From Winogradskyella endarachnes (GTDB taxonomy: Bacteria; Bacteroidota; Bacteroidia; Flavobacteriales; Flavobacteriaceae): a stretch of 64,000 bases of DNA. The notes under the pieces are model-generated. The model was not told where the DNA came from and ran no database searches. It worked only from the letters and a program-made list of their open reading frames with translations. This document shows positions 35,918 through 45,564 of the stretch, piece by piece. The translations under genes and the position numbers were made by a program. Each line of letters begins with the position of its first letter. The stretch's first letter is position 1. The DNA lies in contig NZ_WOWS01000003.1 in assembly GCF_009741275.1 (NCBI RefSeq), positions 434,001 to 498,000 of the forward strand. Direction: 5' to 3'.

Positions 35918-38038
35918 ATGAATACAGATATTGAAAATCTATTTAAAGATAAAGTTTTAGGGCATCCTGCCGGACTTTTTGTATTATTCTTTACCGAAAT
36001 GTGGGAACGTTTCTCCTTCTACGGTATGCGTGTATTACTGGTAAATTTCCTTACTATGGCTGCCATTGGCTATAATCCGGGTTGGGAGTGGACCGTAGAA
36101 AATGCAGGTGCACTTTTTGGTACATATGCAATGCTACTTTACATTACTCCAATTATTGGTGGTTGGCTAGCAGATAAATATACTGGTTATAGAGCTGCTG
36201 TTATTATCGGCTCGCTTATAATGACAGCTGGTCACGCCTCTATGGCTTTAGAAACTGAATTTTCTTTATACTTTGGTTTGTTTTTATTAGTTGTTGGTAC
36301 AGGTTTCTTTAAACCAACCATGACGTCCATTATTTCTGATATGTATAAAACGCATCCAGAAAAGAAAGATGGTGCTTACACTATTTATTATATGGGTGTA
36401 AATGCAGGTGCGTTTTTCGGAATGATGTTATGTGGTTACTTAGCTGAAAAAGTAGGTTGGGCATACGGATTTGGACTAGCAGGGATTTTTATGCTATTAG
36501 GAACCATTCAATTTTGGTTAGCAGGTCCTTTATTTGGTAAAATTGGAGCAAAACCCTCTAAAGTACACGAAGTAGAATTGCCTCAGAATATCAATGAAGA
36601 AAGTGTTGAAATCTCAACAGAAGAGAAAGAAGAACCTTTAAACCCGTTTACAACTTTAGACAAGGTTTTAATAGTTATTGCTTCTATAATTGGTTTAGGT
36701 TATGCAATTAATGATCCAATGTCTAAAATTGCAGGTATTGATATGTTTTCATTTTTACAAATTGGTGATTTAGAAGGACAGTATACTGCAGTATTATTTG
36801 CATTAGGATTATTCCTGGTTTTAGTAGTTGGTAGAATTTTAAGATATACAGCTGTTGTTAGAGATAGAATGATAGCATTTATCATTTTTGCTTTCTTTAC
36901 CGTTTTCTTCTGGATGTCTTTTGAACAAGGTGCGTCATCATTAGTGATTTTTGCAAGAGATAATGTAGATCGTTTGTTAAGTGGAAGTTCTGCAACAATC
37001 TTTAATATTGTAAATACATTACTTACGGTTGTTCCTTTAATAATTATATCATATGTACTATTTATTTTATGGAAGAAAACTTTCAAAAAAATCCCAGGTT
37101 CAAATGTGGTTTTAGTCGTTTGCTTTGTGTTAATGTGGGGAATTGTAGGGTGGATGTTAAATAGAGATTTCAATACTACAGCTTACGATGTAAGTTATAG
37201 TGCAATTGAACAACCAGAGTTAGATGATAAAGGACAACATGTTAAAAATGATAAAGGTGAATTGCAATTTAAATACATTCCTGTAACACAAAACACGGTT
37301 ACAAATGCTTCGCAAAAAATTGTAACTAAAACCATTACTGTAGGAGAACCTTATGCAGATTATAAAGTAGGTGAAAGTAAAATTCTTATTAATAAGGATA
37401 AAGATTTAACCGAATTTTCATTTGTATCTTCAAAAGAAAAAGAAGAAGAATTAATTGCGCATGCCGCAACACTAGGAAAAGATACTGGTTTTATTAATGC
37501 TACCGTAACTAAGGTTAGAGATAATGAGGTAGAAATCACTGTATCGTGGTTTAGTATTCTTAATTCCTTCTTTATTATTGTATTTGCATCTTTCTTTTCT
37601 AAATGGTGGGAAAGTAAATACAATCCAAGTGCTGCAACAAAATATGCACTTGGTTTATCTATAATGGGACTTGGGTTTGGTCTGCTAGCTTTCGGTGCTT
37701 TTGGTCTTGTAGATGGTGTTAAAGTAAGTATGATCTGGCTGATATTAGCTTATCTATTCCATACACTCGGAGAACTATGTTTATCTCCTGTAGGCTTGTC
37801 TTATGTTAGTAAATTAGTGCCAGGTAGAATGATTGCACTAATGTTTGGAATGTGGTATTTAGCCATTGCTATTGGTAATAAAATGGCAGCTGTAGTTGGT
37901 GGACAAATTGAGAATATTACAAAAGAATATAGTTTATCTACATTCTTCTTAATATTTACTATTGTGCCTATAGCAGCGGGTCTGTTAATATTTGTTTTAA
38001 ACCCTGTATTGAAAAAATTAATGCATGGTGTTAGATAA
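35918..38038 (+). CDS. POT-family peptide transporter with large inserted domain
   Basis: This 706-residue paralogue of the upstream transporter has the same N-terminal motif (FTEMWERFSFYGMRVLL) and PTR2 signature (YTIYYMGVNAGAFFG). It carries an acidic cytoplasmic linker at about 215-240 and a hydrophilic insertion of about 130 residues at 413-543, between late membrane segments, absent from the 519-residue neighbour. Mammalian PepT1 and related POTs also hold an extracellular domain between TM9 and TM10. Whether the fold is related cannot be seen here. Confidence 0.9.
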   Translation: MNTDIENLFKDKVLGHPAGLFVLFFTEMWERFSFYGMRVLLVNFLTMAAIGYNPGWEWTVENAGALFGTYAMLLYITPIIGGWLADKYTGYRAAVIIGSLIMTAGHASMALETEFSLYFGLFLLVVGTGFFKPTMTSIISDMYKTHPEKKDGAYTIYYMGVNAGAFFGMMLCGYLAEKVGWAYGFGLAGIFMLLGTIQFWLAGPLFGKIGAKPSKVHEVELPQNINEESVEISTEEKEEPLNPFTTLDKVLIVIASIIGLGYAINDPMSKIAGIDMFSFLQIGDLEGQYTAVLFALGLFLVLVVGRILRYTAVVRDRMIAFIIFAFFTVFFWMSFEQGASSLVIFARDNVDRLLSGSSATIFNIVNTLLTVVPLIIISYVLFILWKKTFKKIPGSNVVLVVCFVLMWGIVGWMLNRDFNTTAYDVSYSAIEQPELDDKGQHVKNDKGELQFKYIPVTQNTVTNASQKIVTKTITVGEPYADYKVGESKILINKDKDLTEFSFVSSKEKEEELIAHAATLGKDTGFINATVTKVRDNEVEITVSWFSILNSFFIIVFASFFSKWWESKYNPSAATKYALGLSIMGLGFGLLAFGAFGLVDGVKVSMIWLILAYLFHTLGELCLSPVGLSYVSKLVPGRMIALMFGMWYLAIAIGNKMAAVVGGQIENITKEYSLSTFFLIFTIVPIAAGLLIFVLNPVLKKLMHGVR

Positions 38039-38057
38039 CTTACCGTTAAAAATTTGT

Positions 38058-38086
38058 AAAATGCTCCTATTTAGGAGCATTTTTTG
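38058..38086 (+). terminator. Terminator of the POT transporter operon
   Basis: AAAATGCTCC and GGAGCATTTT form a 10-bp stem around TATTTA, followed by further T. It lies 20 bases after the second POT gene. Confidence 0.88.
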
Positions 38087-38119
38087 TAAGTTAGGCTCAT
38101 TATTTGCAACAAATCTACT

Positions 38120-38671
38120 ATGATGAAAAAAATAACTTTAGGACTAATGGCAATTTTTGCGTTTTCATTGGCAGCAATAGCGCAAGATATTAATTGGTTA
38201 ACAATGGAAGAGGCTTTAGAGCTTCAAAAGAAAGAACCAAAAAAGATTTTTATGGATGTGTATACCAATTGGTGTGGTCCATGTAAAATGTTAGATAAAA
38301 ATACGTTTCAAACGGAAGATGTGGCAGCTTATATTAATGAGCATTATTATGCCGTTAAATTTAATGCAGAGGGTAATGATGAAATTACTTATAAAGATAA
38401 AACATTTTCTAACCCTAACTATGATGCCTCTAAAGAGTATAGACGAAACAGTGTACATGAGTTTTCAAGGTTTTTACAGATAAAAGCGTATCCTACAATG
38501 GTGTTTTTTGATGAAGAAGGGAATGTAATTGCACCAATCCAAGGCTATTTAAAACCACAACAATTAGAGTTGTATTTAAAAGTTTTTGAATCTGATAAAT
38601 ATAAAGAAATGACTACGCAAGAAGAATTTAGCGAATATGTAAAAGCGTTTGAACCTGAATTTGCAGAATAA
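38120..38671 (+). CDS. Exported thioredoxin-fold protein
   Basis: A 183-residue protein with signal peptide (cleavage after AAIAQ, about residue 22) and a thioredoxin fold. The redox motif is NWCGPCKML, a CxxC of the thioredoxin type (CGPC). A cis-proline region AYPTMVFFDEEG is present. The body resembles the thioredoxin_7 or DsbD-gamma-like proteins of the periplasm. Its partner is unknown. The stop is eight bases from the stop of the convergent comEC-like gene. Confidence 0.85.
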   Translation: MMKKITLGLMAIFAFSLAAIAQDINWLTMEEALELQKKEPKKIFMDVYTNWCGPCKMLDKNTFQTEDVAAYINEHYYAVKFNAEGNDEITYKDKTFSNPNYDASKEYRRNSVHEFSRFLQIKAYPTMVFFDEEGNVIAPIQGYLKPQQLELYLKVFESDKYKEMTTQEEFSEYVKAFEPEFAE

Positions 38672-38679
38672 TTATATAT

Positions 38680-40710
38680 TTAATTTATTATAAAAGCGCC
38701 CTTTTCATTTGTTTGATGGAAAGGGATTTTTTTATACTCGCAAGTAGCTTTCCAACGTTTTAAATACGATTTGTAATTACTTGCATCTGCAATAATTTGT
38801 TGCGGTTTTAAACTATCTATTAGTCTATTTAAATTCAGTTTTGGAGAATTTCGTAATAAGATATAGTTGGGCTTAAATGTAATTCCCTTATAAATGCCTA
38901 AACTATCAATGGTTAAAATAGTTTTATCTTTATATTGATAAACTGATTGTAAGCTATCGCTAATTAAAAAGTCTATGGATTTACCAACTATATAATTTTT
39001 TATAGCATGATTTGATTTGAATTGAATAGAATCTAAATTGTGAAACACCCTTAATTCTTCATTCTCTTTTATGCCAATCATTGAATAACGATTCTTATTG
39101 AAAACAATGAATTCGTCATTTTGAGTTTGATATTTATTATAAAAGTAAACCCCTTGAAGTGTAAGTATTGCAATTAGACTCATCGTTGTCCATTTAAAAT
39201 TACGCATTTTATAAACCTGTATCAAAGTAATAATTAAAATATAAGCGACTATTACTTGAAGTAGTGTAAACGGAATATCTCTAAACAAAAAGTCTTCAAA
39301 TTGAGCAACCCAAGCTATAAAACTGTTTAAACTTTCAATGATAAAACTATAAATAGAAACAAGTAGTTTAGGTAAAAATCCAATTAAAGCCAATGCAATA
39401 ACAAGCAACCCAAAACCAAGAATTAAACCAAGAAAAGGAATAACAACAATATTAGAAATAAAAAATAAGCCAGGAAACTGATGAAAATAAAATAAACTAA
39501 TAGGTACAACACCTATTTGTGCAGCCAAAGTAACGGTGAAAATCTGCCATAATTTATCTAGAATTATAAATTTAGGTTTCCACAATTTGTAAATAATAGG
39601 TTGAACGCTAACAATACCTATAATAGCTAAATAACTCATCTGGAAGCCTACAGAAAATAAAAAAACAGGATTCAATAAAAGAATTACAAATGCAGAAATT
39701 ACAAGGGTATTGTAAATATTAGTAGGTCGTTTTAGGTGCATGGCAATACTAATAATACTAAACATAGTAACAGCTCTAGTTACTGAAGGAGAGAGGCCAG
39801 CGATTACGGCAAAACTCCAAAGTATAATTACCAAAATAAAAGGCCTAATAAAATGACCATGTTTTAAATAGAGTAGTGGTTTAAATAGAAAATTTAGAAT
39901 CCACAATATAATACCAACATGTAGCCCAGAAACGGCTAGAATATGGATGGTCCCAGAATTTACATAATTATTATAAACTGACTTATCTATGGTTTGTCGT
40001 TGGCCAAGTAAAAGTGCATTAATAATACTCAGCTCTTCGTTTTTAAAACCAGCTTCAATAAGTTTTGAGTTTATTTTGGTCCGTAGTTGGTCTGCATAAC
40101 CATAAATTGTAGATTTAGAATCCGAGAGTTGTAAAATATTGGTCCGATCTAGATACAACTGATGATAAACCTGTTTTAGTTTGAGATAAGCACTATAATC
40201 AAATTGAAAGGGATTTAATGGCTTTTGAATTACTTTAAATTCTGTTGATGTAAAAATTACATCGTCAATATTTAATGTTTTCGAAAGACTATCACGTTTA
40301 ATATTAATCAATAAATGACCAATAGCTTCTTCGTTATTAAATGATTTTATAGAAGCAATATATTTATCGTTATAAATATCAGATTTTAAGCGCTCTTTAA
40401 TTTGAAAAACAATTTCATTATAAGTTTTAGAAGTATTTAAATTAGAATAATGATGTTGTCGTTGTGTTTCATCTTGAAGCTGGTACGCAATTATTCCTAT
40501 ACCAATCATACTAGTAAATGTCATAGTACCAAAAAGAGGAGAACGATTTATTTTAGATTTTAGCAAAAACCAATAAACACCAATACCTATAACTAGTAAA
40601 ACGGTAGAATATAAAACCACGTAAAAATTTAGCTTTAAATAGTGGGCTAAAATTATCCCAATGACTAAACAAAGAGTCAGTTTTATAAAAGTAAAATTTA
40701 GTAACTTCAT
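38680..40710 (-). CDS. comEC: ComEC/Rec2-family DNA-uptake membrane protein
   Basis: The 676-residue protein has N-terminal hydrophobic segments and a DUF4131 region, then the ComEC competence domain of many membrane segments (about 215-500) including the signature IHILAVSGLHVGII. The last 150 residues are soluble but lack the HxHxDH metal motif of the metallo-beta-lactamase domain found in Bacillus ComEC. It may therefore conduct DNA without its own nuclease. It is the last gene of a surE-lpxB-NlpC-comEC series. Confidence 0.88.
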   Translation of the reverse strand: MKLLNFTFIKLTLCLVIGIILAHYLKLNFYVVLYSTVLLVIGIGVYWFLLKSKINRSPLFGTMTFTSMIGIGIIAYQLQDETQRQHHYSNLNTSKTYNEIVFQIKERLKSDIYNDKYIASIKSFNNEEAIGHLLINIKRDSLSKTLNIDDVIFTSTEFKVIQKPLNPFQFDYSAYLKLKQVYHQLYLDRTNILQLSDSKSTIYGYADQLRTKINSKLIEAGFKNEELSIINALLLGQRQTIDKSVYNNYVNSGTIHILAVSGLHVGIILWILNFLFKPLLYLKHGHFIRPFILVIILWSFAVIAGLSPSVTRAVTMFSIISIAMHLKRPTNIYNTLVISAFVILLLNPVFLFSVGFQMSYLAIIGIVSVQPIIYKLWKPKFIILDKLWQIFTVTLAAQIGVVPISLFYFHQFPGLFFISNIVVIPFLGLILGFGLLVIALALIGFLPKLLVSIYSFIIESLNSFIAWVAQFEDFLFRDIPFTLLQVIVAYILIITLIQVYKMRNFKWTTMSLIAILTLQGVYFYNKYQTQNDEFIVFNKNRYSMIGIKENEELRVFHNLDSIQFKSNHAIKNYIVGKSIDFLISDSLQSVYQYKDKTILTIDSLGIYKGITFKPNYILLRNSPKLNLNRLIDSLKPQQIIADASNYKSYLKRWKATCEYKKIPFHQTNEKGAFIIN

Positions 40711-40744
40711 GATAATGAGTTACTAATATAATGAAAAAAAGAAT

Positions 40745-41254
40745 TTACAGCACGCGTCTAGCTTGTACAAATGAAAAGTACCAGTATTTTTCGGCTATAG
40801 AAGAAATCATAACACCTCTGCTGCTAGAAGCATGTATAAATTCCACATTACCAGTTCTTACACTTGTGACTATACCAACGTGATTTACTTTTCGGCTATT
40901 TTTACTCGTAGCAAAAAATACGAGGTCACCAACTCTTACTTCTTTTAAGTCTACCCAATCTCCTGTGCTTTTTAATCCAGAGGTTGTTCTTGGTAAATTA
41001 ATGTTGTGCTTGCTAAAACTGGTGTAAATTAAGCCAGAGCAATCCATGCCTTTTTTAGTGGTACCACCATATTTGTAGCGCGTGCCATCAAAGGTTTTAG
41101 CATATTCTACAATAGATGCGGCATCTTTAGATACATTTTCTGTACGTTTAGCTTTTACAGTATGGGTTTGTTTTTTCTTAGTAACAACCGTTTTTTTAGA
41201 TTTGCAACTAGTAACAATTAAAAGTAGTAGGATAAGCGGAATTAGCTTTTTCAT
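40745..41254 (-). CDS. NlpC/P60-family cell-wall hydrolase, lipoprotein
   Basis: A 169-residue lipoprotein with lipobox IVTSC (C17) and a short basic linker. The NlpC/P60 domain has the catalytic Cys-His-His triad C72 (KGMDCSGL), H125 (VNHVGIV) and H141 (EFIHASS). Such enzymes cleave peptide stems of peptidoglycan. It probably faces the periplasm, attached to the outer or inner membrane. It lies 11 bases downstream of lpxB. Confidence 0.93.
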   Translation of the reverse strand: MKKLIPLILLLLIVTSCKSKKTVVTKKKQTHTVKAKRTENVSKDAASIVEYAKTFDGTRYKYGGTTKKGMDCSGLIYTSFSKHNINLPRTTSGLKSTGDWVDLKEVRVGDLVFFATSKNSRKVNHVGIVTSVRTGNVEFIHASSSRGVMISSIAEKYWYFSFVQARRVL

Positions 41255-41265
41255 TTAGGACGATT

Positions 41266-42387
41266 TTAGTCTTCTTTAGTTCTTATAGAATCATAAATTA
41301 ACTTCGCAGTTTTTGCACTAGCACCTTGTCCACCAAGTTTCTTTTCTAATTCATAATAATCTAAGAAAAGTTCTTCACGTCTATTGGTATCTAAAATAGC
41401 GGTTAATTCTTTTTTTAGTTGTTCTTTATTTAAATCGCCTTGTATTAATTCTGTTACCACTTCGCGATCCATTATTAAATTCACTAAGGAAATGTATTTT
41501 AATGTTATAATGCGTTTTGCAATTTGATAAGAAATAGCATTTGCTTTATAACAAACCACTTGAGGAACTTTAAATAAAGCTGTTTCTAAAGTAGCAGTAC
41601 CAGAAGTAACCAATGCTGCGGTAGAAATACTTAATAAATCATAGGTTTTATTAGATATAAATTTTATGTTTTTCTTTTTGATAAAAGGTTTATAAAACTC
41701 AAAATCTTGACTTGGTGCACCTGCAATGACGAACTGATAATCTTTAAAATCGTCTACCAAGCTTAACATAACACCAAGCATTTTAGTGATTTCTTGTTTC
41801 CTACTGCCAGGCAATAGTGCAATTATAGATTCATTACTTAAGTTGTGCTCTTTTCTAAAAGATTGCTCATCTACAGGTGGTCGTTCTGCAATAGCATCAA
41901 TTAATGGATGGCCAACAAAATGAACATCGTAATCATACTTTTGGTAAAATTCCTTTTCAAAAGGAAGAATACAATACATGGCATCTACATGTTGTTTAAT
42001 TTTTTCTACTCTACTTGCTCTAGAAGCCCAAACTTGTGGCGAAATATAATAGTGCGTTTTAAAGTTTTGTGCTTTTGCCCATTTGGCTATTCTTAGATTA
42101 AACCCTGAATTATCAATAAAAATAATGACATCTGGTTGAAATTTTTCAATATCAGTTTTACAGAATTTAATATGACCTAAAACTTTTCTAAGGTTTAAAA
42201 TCACTTCAGCAAAACCCATAAACTGACGTTCCTTGTAATGCATTACCATTTCGCCACCAACATGCTGCATAAGGTCGCCTCCCCAAAATCTAATGTTTGC
42301 TTGTTGATCTTGTTTAAACAAAGCCTTCATAAGATTAGAACCATGTAAATCACCAGAGGCTTCTCCAGAAATGATGTAATATTTCAT
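41266..42387 (-). CDS. lpxB: Lipid-A-disaccharide synthase
   Basis: The 373-residue GT-B glycosyltransferase condenses UDP-2,3-diacylglucosamine and lipid X to the lipid A disaccharide at the inner membrane. The family signature SGEASGDLHGSNL is at the N-terminus, and LLPGSRKQEI and VTSGTATLETAL are the C-domain donor-site motifs. It lies 16 bases after surE. Confidence 0.95.
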   Translation of the reverse strand: MKYYIISGEASGDLHGSNLMKALFKQDQQANIRFWGGDLMQHVGGEMVMHYKERQFMGFAEVILNLRKVLGHIKFCKTDIEKFQPDVIIFIDNSGFNLRIAKWAKAQNFKTHYYISPQVWASRASRVEKIKQHVDAMYCILPFEKEFYQKYDYDVHFVGHPLIDAIAERPPVDEQSFRKEHNLSNESIIALLPGSRKQEITKMLGVMLSLVDDFKDYQFVIAGAPSQDFEFYKPFIKKKNIKFISNKTYDLLSISTAALVTSGTATLETALFKVPQVVCYKANAISYQIAKRIITLKYISLVNLIMDREVVTELIQGDLNKEQLKKELTAILDTNRREELFLDYYELEKKLGGQGASAKTAKLIYDSIRTKED

Positions 42388-42403
42388 GTCTAATAATTCT
42401 GTT

Positions 42404-43177
42404 TTACGGATTCAATTTCCAAGTGTTTAATTTCTGAATGGTATGGTGTGCCGTTAAATCAAAATGAACAGGGACTACAGAAACATAACCATGTTCTAGA
42501 GCCCACTCGTCAGTATCTTCACCTTGGTCCATGTTTACAAATTTTCCGGTTAACCAATAATAATCGCGACCCATTGGGTTAGTTCGTTTATCAAATTCTT
42601 CTTTCCAATTGGCTCTTGCTTGGCGACAAATTTTAATACCTTTTATAGCTTTTTCTTCCAAATTAGGAAGATTTACATTTAAAACAACACCATCTGGTAA
42701 ACCGTTTTCTAAAACTTGCCTAGTTATAGTTTCAACAAAACGCCTACAATGATCAAAATTTGCATTCCAGTTAAAATCTAGTAGCGAAAAACCGATAGCA
42801 GGAATACCTTCTATGCCAGCTTCTAATGCAGCACTCATTGTGCCAGAGTAAATTACATTAATAGAAGAATTTGATCCATGGTTAATACCAGAAACGCAAA
42901 TGTCTGGACGTCTCTCTAGAATTTCATTTACAGCCATTTTTACACAATCTGCAGGTGTGCCAGAGCAACTATATTCTGGTTGCTTTCCATCAATAGTTAT
43001 CTTCTCTAAGTGCAAAGTAGAATTAATGGTTATAGCATGCCCCATAGCACTTTGAGGACTGTCTGGAGCGACTACTACGACGTCTCCAATAGTATTCATT
43101 ACAGAAATTAAGGTTCTTATTCCTGGCGCTGTAATACCATCATCGTTAGTAACTAAAATTAAAGGCCGTTGAGACAT
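42404..43177 (-). CDS. surE: 5'/3'-nucleotidase SurE
   Basis: The 257-residue phosphatase releases phosphate from nucleoside monophosphates. The metal-binding TNDDGITAPG is at 10-19, and SGINHGSNSSINVIYSGT contains the other metal asparagine and phosphate contacts. The length fits the family. It opens the surE-lpxB-NlpC-comEC series; the divergent Prc gene starts 251 bases away. Confidence 0.95.
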   Translation of the reverse strand: MSQRPLILVTNDDGITAPGIRTLISVMNTIGDVVVVAPDSPQSAMGHAITINSTLHLEKITIDGKQPEYSCSGTPADCVKMAVNEILERRPDICVSGINHGSNSSINVIYSGTMSAALEAGIEGIPAIGFSLLDFNWNANFDHCRRFVETITRQVLENGLPDGVVLNVNLPNLEEKAIKGIKICRQARANWKEEFDKRTNPMGRDYYWLTGKFVNMDQGEDTDEWALEHGYVSVVPVHFDLTAHHTIQKLNTWKLNP

Positions 43178-43195
43178 TTGGTTTAAATGATTTAT

Positions 43196-43290
43196 ATGAA
43201 ATGTAAAAGTAATAAAAAAGGGTTTGTTCTGTTTGTAATTGTTGCTTTAACAAAAAATTAGTGTCATGTTTTTTTATGGCACGGTTTTTT
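43196..43290 (+). promoter_or_regulatory. Possible hairpin/terminator and 21-codon frame between surE and prc
   Basis: GTGTCAT (43261-43267) and ATGGCAC (43276-43282) form a seven-pair stem with a T-rich loop, followed by GG and six T. On the plus strand it follows directly after a 21-codon frame (43196-43261) with a basic N-terminus and hydrophobic core (FVLFVIVAL). This could be a coincidence, a small transcript, or a leader. No clear promoter was found for it. The rest of this 251-base gap shows nothing I can name. Confidence 0.3.
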
Positions 43291-43428
43291 CTTCTATTTT
43301 AGTGAAATATTCAGTGCCTACTTAAAAAGAGTTTTAAGAAAAGTGAATTTTGCTATAAGAGAGGAGTGTTCTATTGAAGCAATAAGGTGTATGGCAAAAA
43401 CATTTTACCAAATTAAAAATAAAAAAGA

Positions 43429-45558
43429 ATGAAAGGGAATTATAAATTTTTACTACTTGCATTGTTAATCGCATTTGCCTCATGTAGTTTTACCAGTAAA
43501 AAGTTTGATGATCCAGATAAGGACAAATTATTAATACAATTAATTACCTATCTTTTAGACCAAGGTCATTTTGATCCAAAAGATATTAATGATGATTTTT
43601 CATCCAACGTTTTTGATGCTTATTTAGATAACTTAGACCCATTTAAACGTTATTTCTATGCTTCAGATATTAAAGAATTTGAGGCGTATAAAAATAGTAT
43701 AGATGATGAAATTAAGGCTTACGATTTGTCATTCTTTAATCTTACACACGATCGTTTGCTACAACGTATTGCAGAATCTAAAGAAGTCTACAATAAGATA
43801 TTAAGCAAGCCTTTTGATTTTTCAATCAATGAAGAATACTCAGCAGATTATGATGATTTAGCATATGTGAATAATAAGAAAGAAATGAATGAGCGTTGGA
43901 GATTGCAATTAAAGTTTTCTACAATTGCTAATTACGACGATGCTCTTTCACAACAAGATTCTGAAAATAGAGAGATAAAAACCAATAAGTCTAAAAAAGA
44001 GATAGAGGCAGAAGCTAGAGAAGTAACTAAAAAATCTCTAGATGAGCTTTACGATTACATTGAAGATAGAAGAAGAGAAGATTGGTTCTCAGTATACATT
44101 AACGCTATTGTAGAAGAGTTTGATCCACATACATTTTATTTTGCGCCAGAAGATAAAGAGCGTTTTGATAGAGATATCTCTGGAAAATTTGAAGGCATTG
44201 GAGCTAGACTTCAGAAAAAGGTCGATGGCATTATGGTAAACGAAATTATAAGTGGAGGACCAGCATGGAGAGCAAACGAGTTAGAAGTTGGTGATCAAAT
44301 TCTAAAAGTAAAACAAGAAGACGAAGAAGAAGCATTAAACGTGGTTGGTATGCGTTTAGATGATGCTATTAAGTTTATTAAAGGACCAAAAGGCACTGTA
44401 GTAACCTTAACATTAAAGAAAGTAGATGGTACCATTAAAGATATTTCAATTAAAAGAGATATCGTTGAGCTAGAAGAAACTTATGCTAAATCTTCTATTG
44501 TTGAAAAGGAAGGAAAGAAATTTGGCCTTATCAACCTACCAAAGTTTTATATCAATTTTGAAGACTATAACAAACGAAATGCAGCTTCAGATATTAAGCA
44601 AGAAATTATAAGATTAAAAAAAGAAGGCGTAGAAGGGCTTGTAATGGATTTACGTAATAATGGTGGCGGTTCTTTACAAACTGTAGTTGATATTGCAGGT
44701 TTGTTTATTGAAGAAGGACCAGTTGTGCAAGTAAGAGAAACAGGTAGTCCTAAAGAGGTATTGAGTGATAAAGATAAATCTATAGTTTGGGATGGTCCAT
44801 TAGTAATTTTAGTAAATGAATTGTCTGCCTCGGCTTCAGAAATATTGGCTGCAGCTATGCAAGATTATAAAAGAGCAATTGTGATAGGAAGTAAGCAGAC
44901 TTACGGAAAAGGAACTGTGCAAACCGTTTTTGATCTCAATCGTATGGTAAGAAATAACACCAATGGAGATATGGGAGCATTAAAGTTTACCACTCAAAAA
45001 TTTTATAGAATTAATGGAGGGTCTACACAATTAGAAGGCGTGAAGAGTGATGTTGTTGTTCCGGATCGTTATAGTTATATAGATATAGGGGAAAAGGATC
45101 AAAACAACCCATTACCTTGGGATAAAATAGATGCAGCTGATTATGAAGAATGGCAAAATTATTTTGATTATGAAGCAACAATAAATAAAAGTAAAGCTCG
45201 TATGGCGGCAAATGAGCAGCTAAAATTAATTGATGCTAATGCACAATGGGTTAAGAAAATTAGAGATCGTGAAACGTATTCTTTAAACTATGAAGATTAC
45301 AAAAAAGAAATGGAAATAAATGAAGAAGAAGCCAAACGTTTCTCTAAGCTTTCTGAGTATAAAACAAACTTAACTTTTAATTCTTTACCCTACGAATTAA
45401 AATTAATGGATAAAGACACTATTTTAAAAGAAAAACGTAACCGTTGGCATTTAAGTTTAGCAAAAGATGTATATGTAGAAGAAGCTGTAAATGTGTTACA
45501 CGACTTAAATATTGCCCATGGCATTAAACGTACAATGGTTAATTCTGTTAAGAATTAA
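43429..45558 (+). CDS. prc: Carboxy-terminal (tail-specific) processing protease
   Basis: A 709-residue S41 protease. The N-terminus has a lipoprotein signal (lipobox AFASC, C19), then a Prc-type N-terminal domain, a PDZ domain at about 240-330, and the S41 core. The catalytic serine is in LSASASEILAAAMQDY (about residue 470) and the lysine in SKQTYGKGTVQ (about 493), as in E. coli Prc. A C-terminal DUF3340-type region follows. It cleaves periplasmic proteins from the C-terminus and helps control peptidoglycan hydrolases. Six bases separate it from the next gene. Confidence 0.94.
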   Translation: MKGNYKFLLLALLIAFASCSFTSKKFDDPDKDKLLIQLITYLLDQGHFDPKDINDDFSSNVFDAYLDNLDPFKRYFYASDIKEFEAYKNSIDDEIKAYDLSFFNLTHDRLLQRIAESKEVYNKILSKPFDFSINEEYSADYDDLAYVNNKKEMNERWRLQLKFSTIANYDDALSQQDSENREIKTNKSKKEIEAEAREVTKKSLDELYDYIEDRRREDWFSVYINAIVEEFDPHTFYFAPEDKERFDRDISGKFEGIGARLQKKVDGIMVNEIISGGPAWRANELEVGDQILKVKQEDEEEALNVVGMRLDDAIKFIKGPKGTVVTLTLKKVDGTIKDISIKRDIVELEETYAKSSIVEKEGKKFGLINLPKFYINFEDYNKRNAASDIKQEIIRLKKEGVEGLVMDLRNNGGGSLQTVVDIAGLFIEEGPVVQVRETGSPKEVLSDKDKSIVWDGPLVILVNELSASASEILAAAMQDYKRAIVIGSKQTYGKGTVQTVFDLNRMVRNNTNGDMGALKFTTQKFYRINGGSTQLEGVKSDVVVPDRYSYIDIGEKDQNNPLPWDKIDAADYEEWQNYFDYEATINKSKARMAANEQLKLIDANAQWVKKIRDRETYSLNYEDYKKEMEINEEEAKRFSKLSEYKTNLTFNSLPYELKLMDKDTILKEKRNRWHLSLAKDVYVEEAVNVLHDLNIAHGIKRTMVNSVKN

Positions 45559-45564
45559 TAGTTT

